Shown here in pieces: positions 48,142 through 54,716 of a stretch of 57,306 bases of DNA. The notes under the pieces were generated by a model. It made no database searches, was not told the origin of the DNA, and worked only from the letters and a program-made list of their open reading frames with translations. The stretch lies in the IMG/VR virus record IMGVR_UViG_3300046534_001237, positions 1 to 57,306 of that record; one strand, written 5' to 3'. The position numbers and the translations under genes were made by a program. The DNA is from a virus. Within the stretch, counting starts at the first letter, position 1, and each line of letters begins with the position of its first letter.

Positions 48142-48351
48142 TTACTCCTGCGGCCCTTTGGGCGGCGAATCTTCTTTAACTGAGGGTAGATCAAACCTAG
48201 CCTTATCAAATGCTCTCATCTCAGCCAGCGTAAACGTGTCTTTACCTTCGGCTTTTAGGTGCTCACCAAATTGCTTGGCAAGAGTCATTGCATATCTACA
48301 GCCTGCATCAGTTACAAAATCTTCGGCTTCTTTTAAAAATTTATCAGTCAT
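48142..48351 (-). CDS. Small protein, tandem paralogue 1 (69 aa)
   Basis: FLKEAEDFVTDAGCRYAMTL then KQFGEHLKAEGKDTFTLAEM. Its last residues (DSPPKGPQE) are encoded by the hairpin and ribosome site (48149-48167) that serve the next gene, so the regulatory element has been absorbed into the coding end. Paralogue of 47923-48138. Confidence 0.65.
   Translation of the reverse strand: MTDKFLKEAEDFVTDAGCRYAMTLAKQFGEHLKAEGKDTFTLAEMRAFDKARFDLPSVKEDSPPKGPQE
48149..48167 (-). promoter_or_regulatory. Hairpin at the ribosome site of the second paralogue
   Basis: CGCCGCCC-AAA-GGGCCGCA, one mismatch, followed by GGAGTAAGTC and the ATG. It is also coding for the end of the preceding gene. Confidence 0.5.
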
Positions 48352-48362
48352 TACTTACTCCA

Positions 48363-48380
48363 GCGGGTCTATTGACCGGC
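48363..48380 (-). promoter_or_regulatory. Hairpin at the ribosome site of the first paralogue
   Basis: GCCGGTC-AATA-GACCCGC with one mismatch at the same position as in the other two copies, followed by TGGAGTAAGTA and ATG 48351. Confidence 0.5.
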
Positions 48381-48387
48381 AATTTAA

Positions 48388-48549
48388 TTAATCTTCGCGC
48401 TCTACTCTGTTAACGTCCTCATGCTCATCATCGTAATTATCGATAGATATCCATTGAGAGATAATCACAATGCAAATTACCACAAGGACAGACAGGACAA
48501 TCAAGAGTATCCAGACCATTGACATTTCAGGACTATCGAAAGGGTTCAT
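48388..48549 (-). CDS. Single-span membrane protein (53 aa)
   Basis: ATG 48549 overlaps the previous stop (ATGA). A short polar start (MNPFDSPEMSM), a hydrophobic helix (WILLIVLSVLVVICIVII) and an acidic tail (NYDDEHEDVNRVERED). Topology N-out or N-in cannot be settled; a small inner-membrane regulator is plausible. Confidence 0.65.
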   Translation of the reverse strand: MNPFDSPEMSMVWILLIVLSVLVVICIVIISQWISIDNYDDEHEDVNRVERED

Positions 48550-48893
48550 TTGACTGGCTCCGGTAGGGCGTCAATAGCAATAATAAACTGCTCGATCGGG
48601 GTTTTTTCGGGGTCGTAGCACTTGGATATCTCTCTGCCATCGGCATTGAGAATTATCACGCCTTCATGATCGACATCATGCTCAATTATTACTTGGCAGT
48701 AGCCTTCGGCTGAACGCTCTTTAGCAACTTCAAATAACTTTGTGCACCGATGTTCAAGCATTGCTGCTCTTCGTTTAAGTACATCAATACAGTTATGAGC
48801 GCCGCTTTTGCCGTATATCCATTCGTGGCCACAATTCCCGCATACGGCTTTCTTGCCTTGCCTTGGATCTACATGATCAATGTGGCTAGGCAT
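48546..48893 (-). CDS. Small zinc-ribbon protein (115 aa)
   Basis: VCGNCGHEWIYGKSGAHNC near the N-terminus (CxxC..H..C) is a zinc-ribbon pattern. The middle is a charged helix (VLKRRAAMLEHRCTKLFEVA) and the end a beta segment (GVIILNADGREISKCYDPEK). Its start overlaps the 48886 gene. Unknown role, perhaps nucleic-acid binding. Confidence 0.6.
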   Translation of the reverse strand: MPSHIDHVDPRQGKKAVCGNCGHEWIYGKSGAHNCIDVLKRRAAMLEHRCTKLFEVAKERSAEGYCQVIIEHDVDHEGVIILNADGREISKCYDPEKTPIEQFIIAIDALPEPVK

Positions 48894-49203
48894 CGCTAAC
48901 GCCCTCGATCTCTTCTTTTGTTAAGAGTCGGCATGTATTACCACAATGATAATCATCAGGATCGTCATCATCATACATCTGACCTGTATAATCGCCAGAT
49001 TCATTCATTCCCATAAAAAAACAAATTGCACTCATTTTAAATTCGGGTCCAGATCCACTTATAACCACAGCCTGACCAAGCTTCGGCATGTATTTGGGCG
49101 GGAACGCGATATGCATGATGGTCGAGATTCTACGATTATCCAATCCTGTATCTAATGCTCTTAATCTTGCCTCTAAATCTATTTTTTGTATTGAATCTGA
49201 CAT
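48886..49203 (-). CDS. Small hypothetical protein, paralogue of the 9110-9400 protein
   Basis: 105 residues. KIDLEARLRALDTGLDNRRI with TIMHIAFPPKYMPKLGQAVV aligns with the other copy (EIELRSRFLDAGYSIKQS, VNVAFPP). C-terminal part is acidic with DDDDPDDYHCGNTCRLL. The two genes lie in oppositely oriented operons at distant sites, so they are dispersed paralogues. Function unknown. Confidence 0.65.
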   Translation of the reverse strand: MSDSIQKIDLEARLRALDTGLDNRRISTIMHIAFPPKYMPKLGQAVVISGSGPEFKMSAICFFMGMNESGDYTGQMYDDDDPDDYHCGNTCRLLTKEEIEGVSDA

Positions 49204-49239
49204 TTACCGCCTCCAGGGGATAGTTATTCAGTTTCTAAC

Positions 49240-49701
49240 CTATTGATCTGTTTTTTTCAGTATCCTAATAGGTGGTTTCTTCATTGCTTCATCCACAAAG
49301 CAACCCATTTCATTTTCGATTACATTGATATCATCAGAGTAATCAGAGGTCAGAGTAAAGACCATACCCTCGATACCAATATCATTTCCGTCGATATCTT
49401 TACCGAAATTACCTTCGTCTTCAATATCAACCGTGTAAACCTTTGCTTTGATCATCGCGGTTCGGAATTTAATCTGCATCCTACGGCGAAGAACTTTCAG
49501 TTTTTTCTGCCTCTGCTTTGGGGTCATTTCTGACGCCTCTTTGAGACTTGCTAACATCGAATCGTAGTTTTCCCTCGTTACAACCTGCTCCCCTTCCGTT
49601 GGGTGGAATATGATCACCTCCGGTTCTTTATCAATAACGAGCAACTGATGGAGCTGTTTTCCAAGCTCATCATCAGTCACTTCATAAGTGGCACCTGACA
49701 T
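49240..49701 (-). CDS. Hypothetical protein with Phd-like N-terminus
   Basis: 153 residues. The segment PEVIIFHPTEGEQVVTRENY, then DSMLASLKEA resembles Phd/YefM antitoxin domains, but too weakly to claim. It continues with a basic helix (QRQKKLKVLRRRMQIKF) and a beta-rich acidic C-terminus (IEGMVFTLTSDYSDDINVIE). Start overlaps the next upstream gene by one base. Uncertain function. Confidence 0.55.
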   Translation of the reverse strand: MSGATYEVTDDELGKQLHQLLVIDKEPEVIIFHPTEGEQVVTRENYDSMLASLKEASEMTPKQRQKKLKVLRRRMQIKFRTAMIKAKVYTVDIEDEGNFGKDIDGNDIGIEGMVFTLTSDYSDDINVIENEMGCFVDEAMKKPPIRILKKTDQ

Positions 49702-49910
49702 TATGAAATCAGTGTTAGCGCTGCTGGGTCGTTGTTTGCAGCAAAATCGGTGCCGGTTATTCCGCCATCGGCATCTAACTGAGCTGTAATCGCTACGATC
49801 GATGTGCGAAGTGCGGCTAAATCTGCCTGCACAGCATCAAACGCACGTTTGAGTTCAATACTATCTTGCGCTGTCTGACTTTTAAAATGTTGTTTAATGG
49901 AAACTGGCAT
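49701..49910 (-). CDS. Small helical hypothetical protein (69 aa)
   Basis: FKSQTAQDSIELKRAFDAVQ, then ADLAALRTSIVAITAQLDAD, a short helical hairpin such as seen in small phage structural or recombination helpers. The tail ends PAALTLIS. Coupled to the following gene. Unrecognised. Confidence 0.55.
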   Translation of the reverse strand: MPVSIKQHFKSQTAQDSIELKRAFDAVQADLAALRTSIVAITAQLDADGGITGTDFAANNDPAALTLIS

Positions 49911-49916
49911 AACTAT

Positions 49917-50177
49917 TTACCTTTTAGTGGAAACTTCAAATGTAGGATCTCTTGGCCACCAACCATTGTCAGTGTGAATAGATCCCTGGTTAAAATACAA
50001 ACTGTGACAAATCTTACATTTAATCTGTTCACCAGCTATTCGCTCTTGACCTGACTCAAACTCAAACTGTGAAATATTTACTGGATCACCAGATCGAATG
50101 TCTCGTTTAGTAACCGCTATCTTGTGGCCCTTTCGAGGACAAGTGATAGCGGTACCTTTTGTAAGTGTCTCAGTCAT
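49917..50177 (-). CDS. Small zinc-ribbon-like protein (86 aa)
   Basis: AITCPRKGHKIAVTKRDIRS and KCKICHSLYFNQGSIHTDNG: a cysteine near residue 13 with CxxC later suggests a small zinc-binding domain. The ending WWPRDPTFEVSTKR is unusual. Unrecognised family. Confidence 0.55.
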   Translation of the reverse strand: MTETLTKGTAITCPRKGHKIAVTKRDIRSGDPVNISQFEFESGQERIAGEQIKCKICHSLYFNQGSIHTDNGWWPRDPTFEVSTKR

Positions 50178-50231
50178 GTGCTAGATAATACCCTTTAGCT
50201 TGATACTGATCAATATTATCAATTTATTGAT

Positions 50232-50408
50232 CTATTGGGGAGGCTTCGGAAGTGGCATCCAGTAAGAAACCTCTATGGCACCGCAAAAACAATCGTCGAA
50301 CGCACCATCATCACAATGGTGGCATTCAAAAACATCATCACCACAACAGCCAATAACATTTGTGTCATTTTTGGGCAGCCTATCCTTAACACTAATCCAT
50401 TCAGTCAT
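50232..50408 (-). CDS. DUF551-like small protein (58 aa)
   Basis: MTEWISVKDRLPKNDTNVIG begins and SYWMPLPKPPQ ends the protein, the hallmark pattern of DUF551 proteins (EWISVKDRLP .. THWMPLPEPP). The middle has six Cys and two His (CCGDDVFECHHCDDGAFDDC), so a metal site is possible. RBS AGAGGAAG lies upstream. Common in phages, function unknown. Confidence 0.82.
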   Translation of the reverse strand: MTEWISVKDRLPKNDTNVIGCCGDDVFECHHCDDGAFDDCFCGAIEVSYWMPLPKPPQ

Positions 50409-50435
50409 AACAATTCTTCCTCTATTAATTAAGTG

Positions 50436-50526
50436 CCGGTCTAAGGCTCTATCCGTCGACCGGGATAATTTCCCGACGCTAGTGGTCGGGTCCTACTTGG
50501 CCCTTGCCCCTTTAAAGCTCGGCCAA
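50436..50526 (-). other. Structured RNA region with three hairpins
   Basis: Non-coding gap between two small genes. Arms: CCGGTC 50436-50441 / GACCGG 50458-50463; CCCGAC 50472-50477 / GTCGGG 50485-50490; TTGGCC 50497-50502 / GGCCAA 50521-50526. CGGG 50461-50464 can alternatively pair with CCCG 50472-50475, so two structures exclude each other. No U-tract, so not a plain terminator; could be a small regulatory leader. Confidence 0.5.
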
Positions 50527-50530
50527 ATAA

Positions 50531-50833
50531 CTAACTATCACACAAACGCATGTAGTCATAATTTCTAATGTGAACTGTACCAACAGCTCTCCCGCTAAAA
50601 ATTTCCTGAACTACCCAGTTGTCAGAGGGGCCATCTGGGACATGCTCAATAATACCTATCATCCTTTGCCCGCTTGAAAATACGAATACTGCCTTTTTAC
50701 CTTTATGTGATTTTTTATTATACTCATACTGCCTTTGAGCTGCTTCGATAACCAGGCTTTCGTCTACACCTTCGCGAAAGATACCTGCACCAACCTTCGC
50801 TGGCTTTTCTAGCTTTTTAGATTCTTTATCCAT
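50531..50833 (-). CDS. Small hypothetical protein (100 aa)
   Basis: Lysine-rich start, helical middle (FREGVDESLVIEAAQRQYEY), then a small barrel (KAVFVFSSGQRMIGIIEHVP, NWVVQEIFSGRAVGTVHIRN). The barrel resembles that of SH3-like phage proteins. It ends 5 nt before the structured region at 50436-50526. Unrecognised. Confidence 0.6.
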   Translation of the reverse strand: MDKESKKLEKPAKVGAGIFREGVDESLVIEAAQRQYEYNKKSHKGKKAVFVFSSGQRMIGIIEHVPDGPSDNWVVQEIFSGRAVGTVHIRNYDYMRLCDS

Positions 50834-50835
50834 CT

Positions 50836-51327
50836 TTACTCTCCTGATTTGCTAAATCTATGTACCCGTTTTCTAGGTATTCCTAACTGATCCTCAAGCT
50901 CTGCAATTTCTTCATCTCTTTCAACAATGCGATGGGCGTTCCTCTTCACTGACTCTTTTGAGTTAGCCAGCTCTTTCTCAAGCTCTACAACGGTAGATGC
51001 TAGTTCTAAAAAAGATTCGTCAGATACCTGTTTATTTGACCTAGATATTCGAAGATCATGTTCAAGATCTGCAATCTTGTCTTTAAATTCTTCTGTAGCT
51101 TTTTCAATTCCTCGCCTTTCACCACTGACCATTAATTTATGCAATGTGTTGTTAGTTTTTTCAAGCTCATAGTTTGTGCTAAGGGCATCAATTAACTGAT
51201 TTTTTATATCATCTAAGTAAGCATGAAGCTCCAATATCTTAGCGTCTTGCTGCCTTACGGTAATTTGATATGACCTGGCTTCGCAATTTCTAGCGCATGT
51301 GGTCATAAACTTAGTTGGGTCAGTCAT
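50836..51327 (-). CDS. Coiled-coil protein
   Basis: 163 residues from ATG 51327, with CCAGGAAAAAAA upstream; the longer ATG at 51360 would overlap the previous gene by 41 bases. Nearly all long coiled coil (QDAKILELHAYLDDIKNQLI, VVELEKELANSKESVKRNAH) with basic ends. It would be a dimeric spacer or accessory protein; the role is unknown. Confidence 0.6.
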   Translation of the reverse strand: MTDPTKFMTTCARNCEARSYQITVRQQDAKILELHAYLDDIKNQLIDALSTNYELEKTNNTLHKLMVSGERRGIEKATEEFKDKIADLEHDLRISRSNKQVSDESFLELASTVVELEKELANSKESVKRNAHRIVERDEEIAELEDQLGIPRKRVHRFSKSGE

Positions 51328-51700
51328 TTTTTTTCCTGGGTTCAGGCAGAATAATTCCAAGCTCAGCGCCTAACCGATAACTAGCCTCGATCAGCTTTGA
51401 GTATCCCGCCATGCCTTGATAGTTACTGCGCGGCACAAACTCGATGGTGACGCCCATTACCTCAGATATAACACGGCCAAAAACTCTTTCTTTGATGATG
51501 TATTTTATCGATTCGATATCGTCGCCGTTTTCATTCGCGATTATGCCGCACAGTATGTTAAAAAAAGATTCTTGCTCTCGCGTTCCATGCTCGACAGCTT
51601 TACGAATGATCATTTCCTTACCATCTGCCCCCATCACACCCATTAGAGCTCTTAATGCAAATTGCTTATTTTCCTTGGTGTTGAGGGGGTAGACTGCCAT
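51320..51700 (-). CDS. Hypothetical protein (126 aa)
   Basis: Helical, with EQESFFNILCGIIANENGDD and RVISEVMGVTIEFVPRSNYQ, ending in a basic tail (PEPRKKND). The initiation site is near the previous gene's stop. Unrecognised; possibly a regulator. Confidence 0.55.
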   Translation of the reverse strand: MAVYPLNTKENKQFALRALMGVMGADGKEMIIRKAVEHGTREQESFFNILCGIIANENGDDIESIKYIIKERVFGRVISEVMGVTIEFVPRSNYQGMAGYSKLIEASYRLGAELGIILPEPRKKND

Positions 51701-51703
51701 GAT

Positions 51704-52120
51704 TTAATCCTCGACGGTTTTTTTCTTCGTTGTCGAAACCTTGACCTGCTCCTGCATTGCTGCAGCAAACAAATCATCCTGCATTGGCATCCCTAATGCC
51801 TTACGAGCAAACTGATAGGTCAGGTCAAAGTTTTCACGCTTCGCTTCTGGCGTTTTCGAATACTTAATAGCCATCTCCAGGGCATCCTGGTTAAAGCCAT
51901 CGTTAATCAAGCCAGTAATGCCGGCCTTTTTATTCGCATTTAACGCTTCGCGCTGTACTGCGATATCGTCAAGTAAAGCTGAGAACGTCACAACACGGTT
52001 CATAGTTTCCTTGTTCCAAATGCTTTCAACACTGTCAGGATCGGTACCCTGCTGCTCGGTGTCTTGATAACCAGCGCTTTGGTGCTTGCTACCATCTAAG
52101 TTTGTTGCTTGATGTGCCAT
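51704..52120 (-). CDS. Hypothetical protein (138 aa)
   Basis: N-terminus disordered and Q/S/D-rich; helical domain from about 40 (MNRVVTFSALLDDIAVQREA, NKKAGITGLINDGFNQDALE) to MPMQDDLFAAAMQEQVKVST. Resembles small phage helical domains of unknown role near replication genes. RBS GAGG lies upstream. Confidence 0.6.
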   Translation of the reverse strand: MAHQATNLDGSKHQSAGYQDTEQQGTDPDSVESIWNKETMNRVVTFSALLDDIAVQREALNANKKAGITGLINDGFNQDALEMAIKYSKTPEAKRENFDLTYQFARKALGMPMQDDLFAAAMQEQVKVSTTKKKTVED

Positions 52121-52219
52121 CTATTTTTTCCTCTTGTGATTAAAAGATCTTTCTCTTTATACCGTTAAGTAAATTATTTCACTTAACCGATAATTCTTAG
52201 TTTTGCCATTCTTGCCGGG

Positions 52220-52396
52220 TTATATGTGGCGCTTCTTATTGCCTTTACCGCGCTTTTGTTTACGCCAGTATGGTCGGTCTTCGCGAAGGATGCATGTCGG
52301 ATAATCAAATTTCGGTAGTGAGTTTATTACAATACAATGTCCTATCGACAAACGACATCCAGCGTTAAGTAATTTAATTTTAGTTTCCTTATTCAC
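52220..52396 (-). CDS. Small basic protein (58 aa, GTG start)
   Basis: GTG 52396 overlaps the ninG stop (GTGA). NKETKIKLLNAGCRLSIGHC, then RPYWRKQKRGKGNKKRHI: a strongly basic C-terminus suggests nucleic-acid binding. Coupled to ninG. Unrecognised. Confidence 0.6.
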   Translation of the reverse strand: MNKETKIKLLNAGCRLSIGHCIVINSLPKFDYPTCILREDRPYWRKQKRGKGNKKRHI

Positions 52397-52959
52397 GCTA
52401 CTAACTCTCCTTGCTCAAGTAATTTAAGTTTTAGTTTGTACCACCAGATAACACCCTTTATATCATCGATCGTTAAATTTTGCGGTTTGTGCGGCCCTTC
52501 AATCCATTCAACTTTTTCAATTCCGATTCGATTAATCAAAGCAGGGCGATAAGCTCCAATATTTCCAGATAACTCCATATTGCAGTGCTTATTGCATTGC
52601 TTGTGTATATTAAGCTCGTTAAATCTAAGCTCAGGATGCCCACCAGCTGTTTTTAAGTGCCCGGCGCAATACTGCACTGGCTTAGTTGTCCCGCAACTAA
52701 TACAAGGCTGGTGAGAGTCCCTGGCACGTATGTATTTATTACACGCTTCGACTGCTTTTTTAATCTGATACGGACGACTGCTATCGTTTAATTCTTTTTT
52801 AAGCCTAGTGGTCTCTTTCTTATAGTTAACCTTTACCTTCTCCTGGGCTATCTCCTGGCCACACTTCGGGGAGCACCAGGTCTGGATCGAGTTGAACTGA
52901 GTAAACTTAACTTTGCAGCCTTTATTGGCGCAGGTTCTTTGCTTTAGTTTGGCATTCAC
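52393..52959 (-). CDS. ninG: NinG-like recombination protein
   Basis: 188 residues, like lambda NinG (Rap). The N-terminal zinc cluster (RTCANKGCKVKF, WCSPKC), KKAVEACNKYIRARDSHQPC with ISCGTTK, then CAGHLKTAGGHPELRFNELN with IHKQCNKHCNMELSGNIGAY are its defining features. Rap is a structure-selective endonuclease that cleaves branched recombination intermediates, so it may help resolve concatemers made by the annealing protein and nuclease at 1.5-4.4 kb. Confidence 0.9.
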   Translation of the reverse strand: MNAKLKQRTCANKGCKVKFTQFNSIQTWCSPKCGQEIAQEKVKVNYKKETTRLKKELNDSSRPYQIKKAVEACNKYIRARDSHQPCISCGTTKPVQYCAGHLKTAGGHPELRFNELNIHKQCNKHCNMELSGNIGAYRPALINRIGIEKVEWIEGPHKPQNLTIDDIKGVIWWYKLKLKLLEQGELVA

Positions 52960-53309
52960 TGCTTAATACCTCGACAAAATTCCTCTTTGTCCATTTCAGC
53001 TCTTACCCACTCATTCATTGATGTTTGGCGATATATAAAACCATGAAGACCGACTTTATAAGCAAGGCCATGAATTATAGATTTCATTCCCTTTTTTAAA
53101 GGAGAATTCATTAAGTGGAGAATATTATCAGACTCTACCTTCTTTGCTTTTTTCTCTTTTTTTCTTACTGCTCTAACGCACTTGGGATCACCGCAACTAT
53201 GCAAATCTTCATAATGTTTTTTCGACATTAGATTATTGTTTTTATTAAATATCGATATCTCTTTTTTGCATACCGGGCAGTATCGAGTTTCCCAATCAGA
53301 GCTAGACAT
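52956..53309 (-). CDS. Small zinc-finger protein (117 aa)
   Basis: RYCPVCKKEISIF and LHSCGDPKCVRAVRKKEKK supply two CxxC-type sites, then a basic helix and a C-terminal domain (KSIIHGLAYKVGLHGFIYRQ). Start is coupled to the gene at 53302. Unrecognised; next to ninG, so perhaps in nucleic-acid metabolism. Confidence 0.6.
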   Translation of the reverse strand: MSSSDWETRYCPVCKKEISIFNKNNNLMSKKHYEDLHSCGDPKCVRAVRKKEKKAKKVESDNILHLMNSPLKKGMKSIIHGLAYKVGLHGFIYRQTSMNEWVRAEMDKEEFCRGIKQ

Positions 53310-53688
53310 TAGAAGAATCCTTTTTTGGTGCGGCTTTCTCGCAAAAATTAAATGCTATTCTTTGATGATAATATCTAGTAAAAGATGTACCTCCAAAAGC
53401 AAACATAGTGGGTTTACCATCAAGCGTCAATCCTGCAAAGTGCCCGCTTGTGACTTCGCCACTTTCATCATCCCAACCATTAACCGTATCATCAATCTTG
53501 AATTCGCTGTAAGGCTCGTATGGGATTAGGTCGAGGGGATGACCTAAATGATTTTTACCGTCCGTGTTATGAATACTTACACCTCCACAATAAGACATTG
53601 ATAAAAGTATTGAGTCGCCTAGCGGTGATTCTATTTCTGTCACGCTAAACGGCTTTTCACCGTTTTGGTATATCCATTGCTTATTCAT
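53302..53688 (-). CDS. Hypothetical protein (128 aa)
   Basis: Beta-rich: KQWIYQNGEKPFSVTEIESP, then VTSGHFAGLTLDGKPTMFAF. Ends in a charged tail (CEKAAPKKDSSNV). No family recognised. Coupled on both sides (ATGA-like overlaps) in the replication-proximal operon. Confidence 0.55.
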   Translation of the reverse strand: MNKQWIYQNGEKPFSVTEIESPLGDSILLSMSYCGGVSIHNTDGKNHLGHPLDLIPYEPYSEFKIDDTVNGWDDESGEVTSGHFAGLTLDGKPTMFAFGGTSFTRYYHQRIAFNFCEKAAPKKDSSNV

Positions 53689-53864
53689 GCTATTACTCTC
53701 CTTCGGTTAAAAATATCAATTGCCGATAAAGTAACCGGCACTACCTTTCTTCTTGTGCTGTGCGACTGTCCAAGCCTTATTTGAGAAATATACAATTTGA
53801 AACAAGCATCGCCGCACGTCGCTGCTTGACTTCTTGCTTCCTTTTGGCACATCGCGCATTTCAT
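53685..53864 (-). CDS. Small zinc-ribbon-like protein (59 aa)
   Basis: ATG 53864 overlaps the previous stop, and TGA 53685-53687 overlaps the next ATG. MKCAMCQKEARSQAATCGDA then CFKLYISQIRLGQSHSTRRK: CxxC plus C-x3-C, as in proteins that resemble the heads of phage transcription-type zinc ribbons. Basic C-terminus. Function unknown. Confidence 0.6.
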   Translation of the reverse strand: MKCAMCQKEARSQAATCGDACFKLYISQIRLGQSHSTRRKVVPVTLSAIDIFNRRRVIA

Positions 53865-54073
53865 AGTTTCTTAATCCAAACGACCCAAAGGCCGCAATTA
53901 GGGCACTGAGTTTGCCTATGTGTGTTTTTCATCTTGGCTACCCAAGCATGCCACTTAATGTAATCACGCTCTTCAGAGCCTGGTGTATGCTCGCAATGAT
54001 CTTTATTAACCGGGCCTTGGTCAAACTTCCTGCCTTTGACCTTACCCTCAGCTTTTGGCTTTGCTTTGGCCAT
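53861..54073 (-). CDS. Small basic zinc-ribbon-like protein (70 aa)
   Basis: Lysine-rich N-terminus (KAKPKAEGKVKGRKF), then DHCEHTP and a C-terminal TQCPNCGLWVVWIKKL (CxxC). A C-x-x-H/CxxC zinc site is likely. Coupled to the 59-aa gene. Unrecognised. Confidence 0.6.
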   Translation of the reverse strand: MAKAKPKAEGKVKGRKFDQGPVNKDHCEHTPGSEERDYIKWHAWVAKMKNTHRQTQCPNCGLWVVWIKKL

Positions 54074-54074
54074 G

Positions 54075-54395
54075 CTAGTGAGGTTTACCGGGAGTATGAC
54101 CAGTCATACCAAAATCGACTAAAATTTCAGAATCATCCTCGTCATCCTCGTCATCCTCGTCATCTTCACCATGCACCATCTGACTTAGCTCACCGTCAAT
54201 TAAAAACAAAGCAAACTCTCGCATTTTTTTATTTTTAATACCCGAAAACTCTGACAGAATTAGCATGCAAGCTGATTGTATTGCAATCACTGGATCATAA
54301 TTAGCAGAATCATTAAGTAGTTCTTGATGAAGTTCATCTGATAGCTTATCTGCTTCATTGAACATATCTTCAAATGTTTTTTTATCATTCATCAT
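54075..54395 (-). CDS. Hypothetical acidic protein with EDD repeats (106 aa)
   Basis: Helical N-terminal part (FEDMFNEADKLSDELHQELL, VIAIQSACMLILSEFSGIKN) then a run of four ED(D) units, encoded by a nine-base microsatellite (cgtcatcct repeated near 54138-54165), and a short tail. ATG 54395 or 54392. Unrecognised. Confidence 0.6.
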   Translation of the reverse strand: MMNDKKTFEDMFNEADKLSDELHQELLNDSANYDPVIAIQSACMLILSEFSGIKNKKMREFALFLIDGELSQMVHGEDDEDDEDDEDDSEILVDFGMTGHTPGKPH

Positions 54396-54597
54396 TAATC
54401 TCTTCCGCTAAAATATCCTGCTGCCTTTCCAGAAAACGATTTAGGATATGTATTAAATTAACCCGCTCATGAAAACTAACACCGGTAGTATTATTGCTAG
54501 GTTCAGCATTGAGCTGGCCAGCCATTTTGATCATGCTATTCGTCAGGACATAGTTCTCGGTAGCCTGGTTAGCTCTTTTTGATAGTTTGTAAGTCAT
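54385..54597 (-). CDS. Small helical protein (70 aa)
   Basis: LSKRANQATENYVLTNSMIK, then HERVNLIHILNRFLERQQDI. Start overlaps the stop of the 40-aa gene and its stop overlaps the next gene. Unrecognised; belongs to the operon downstream of the helicase. Confidence 0.55.
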   Translation of the reverse strand: MTYKLSKRANQATENYVLTNSMIKMAGQLNAEPSNNTTGVSFHERVNLIHILNRFLERQQDILAEEINDE

Positions 54598-54716
54598 GAC
54601 TCATCTCTACTAGCTTTCGCTATTTGCTTTGCTCGATCTTCTTCCGCCTTGATCCTTTCCAGCTCTTTCTTGATCATTTCAGCAACTGTATGGTGTAAAT
54701 AGCCCGTGTTTTTCAT
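54594..54716 (-). CDS. Tiny helical protein (40 aa)
   Basis: ATG 54716 lies within the helicase stop (ATGA). KNTGYLHHTVAEMIKKELER then IKAEEDRAKQIAKASRDES: one charged helix. Coupling on both sides supports expression. Possibly a helicase accessory peptide. Confidence 0.5.
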   Translation of the reverse strand: MKNTGYLHHTVAEMIKKELERIKAEEDRAKQIAKASRDES

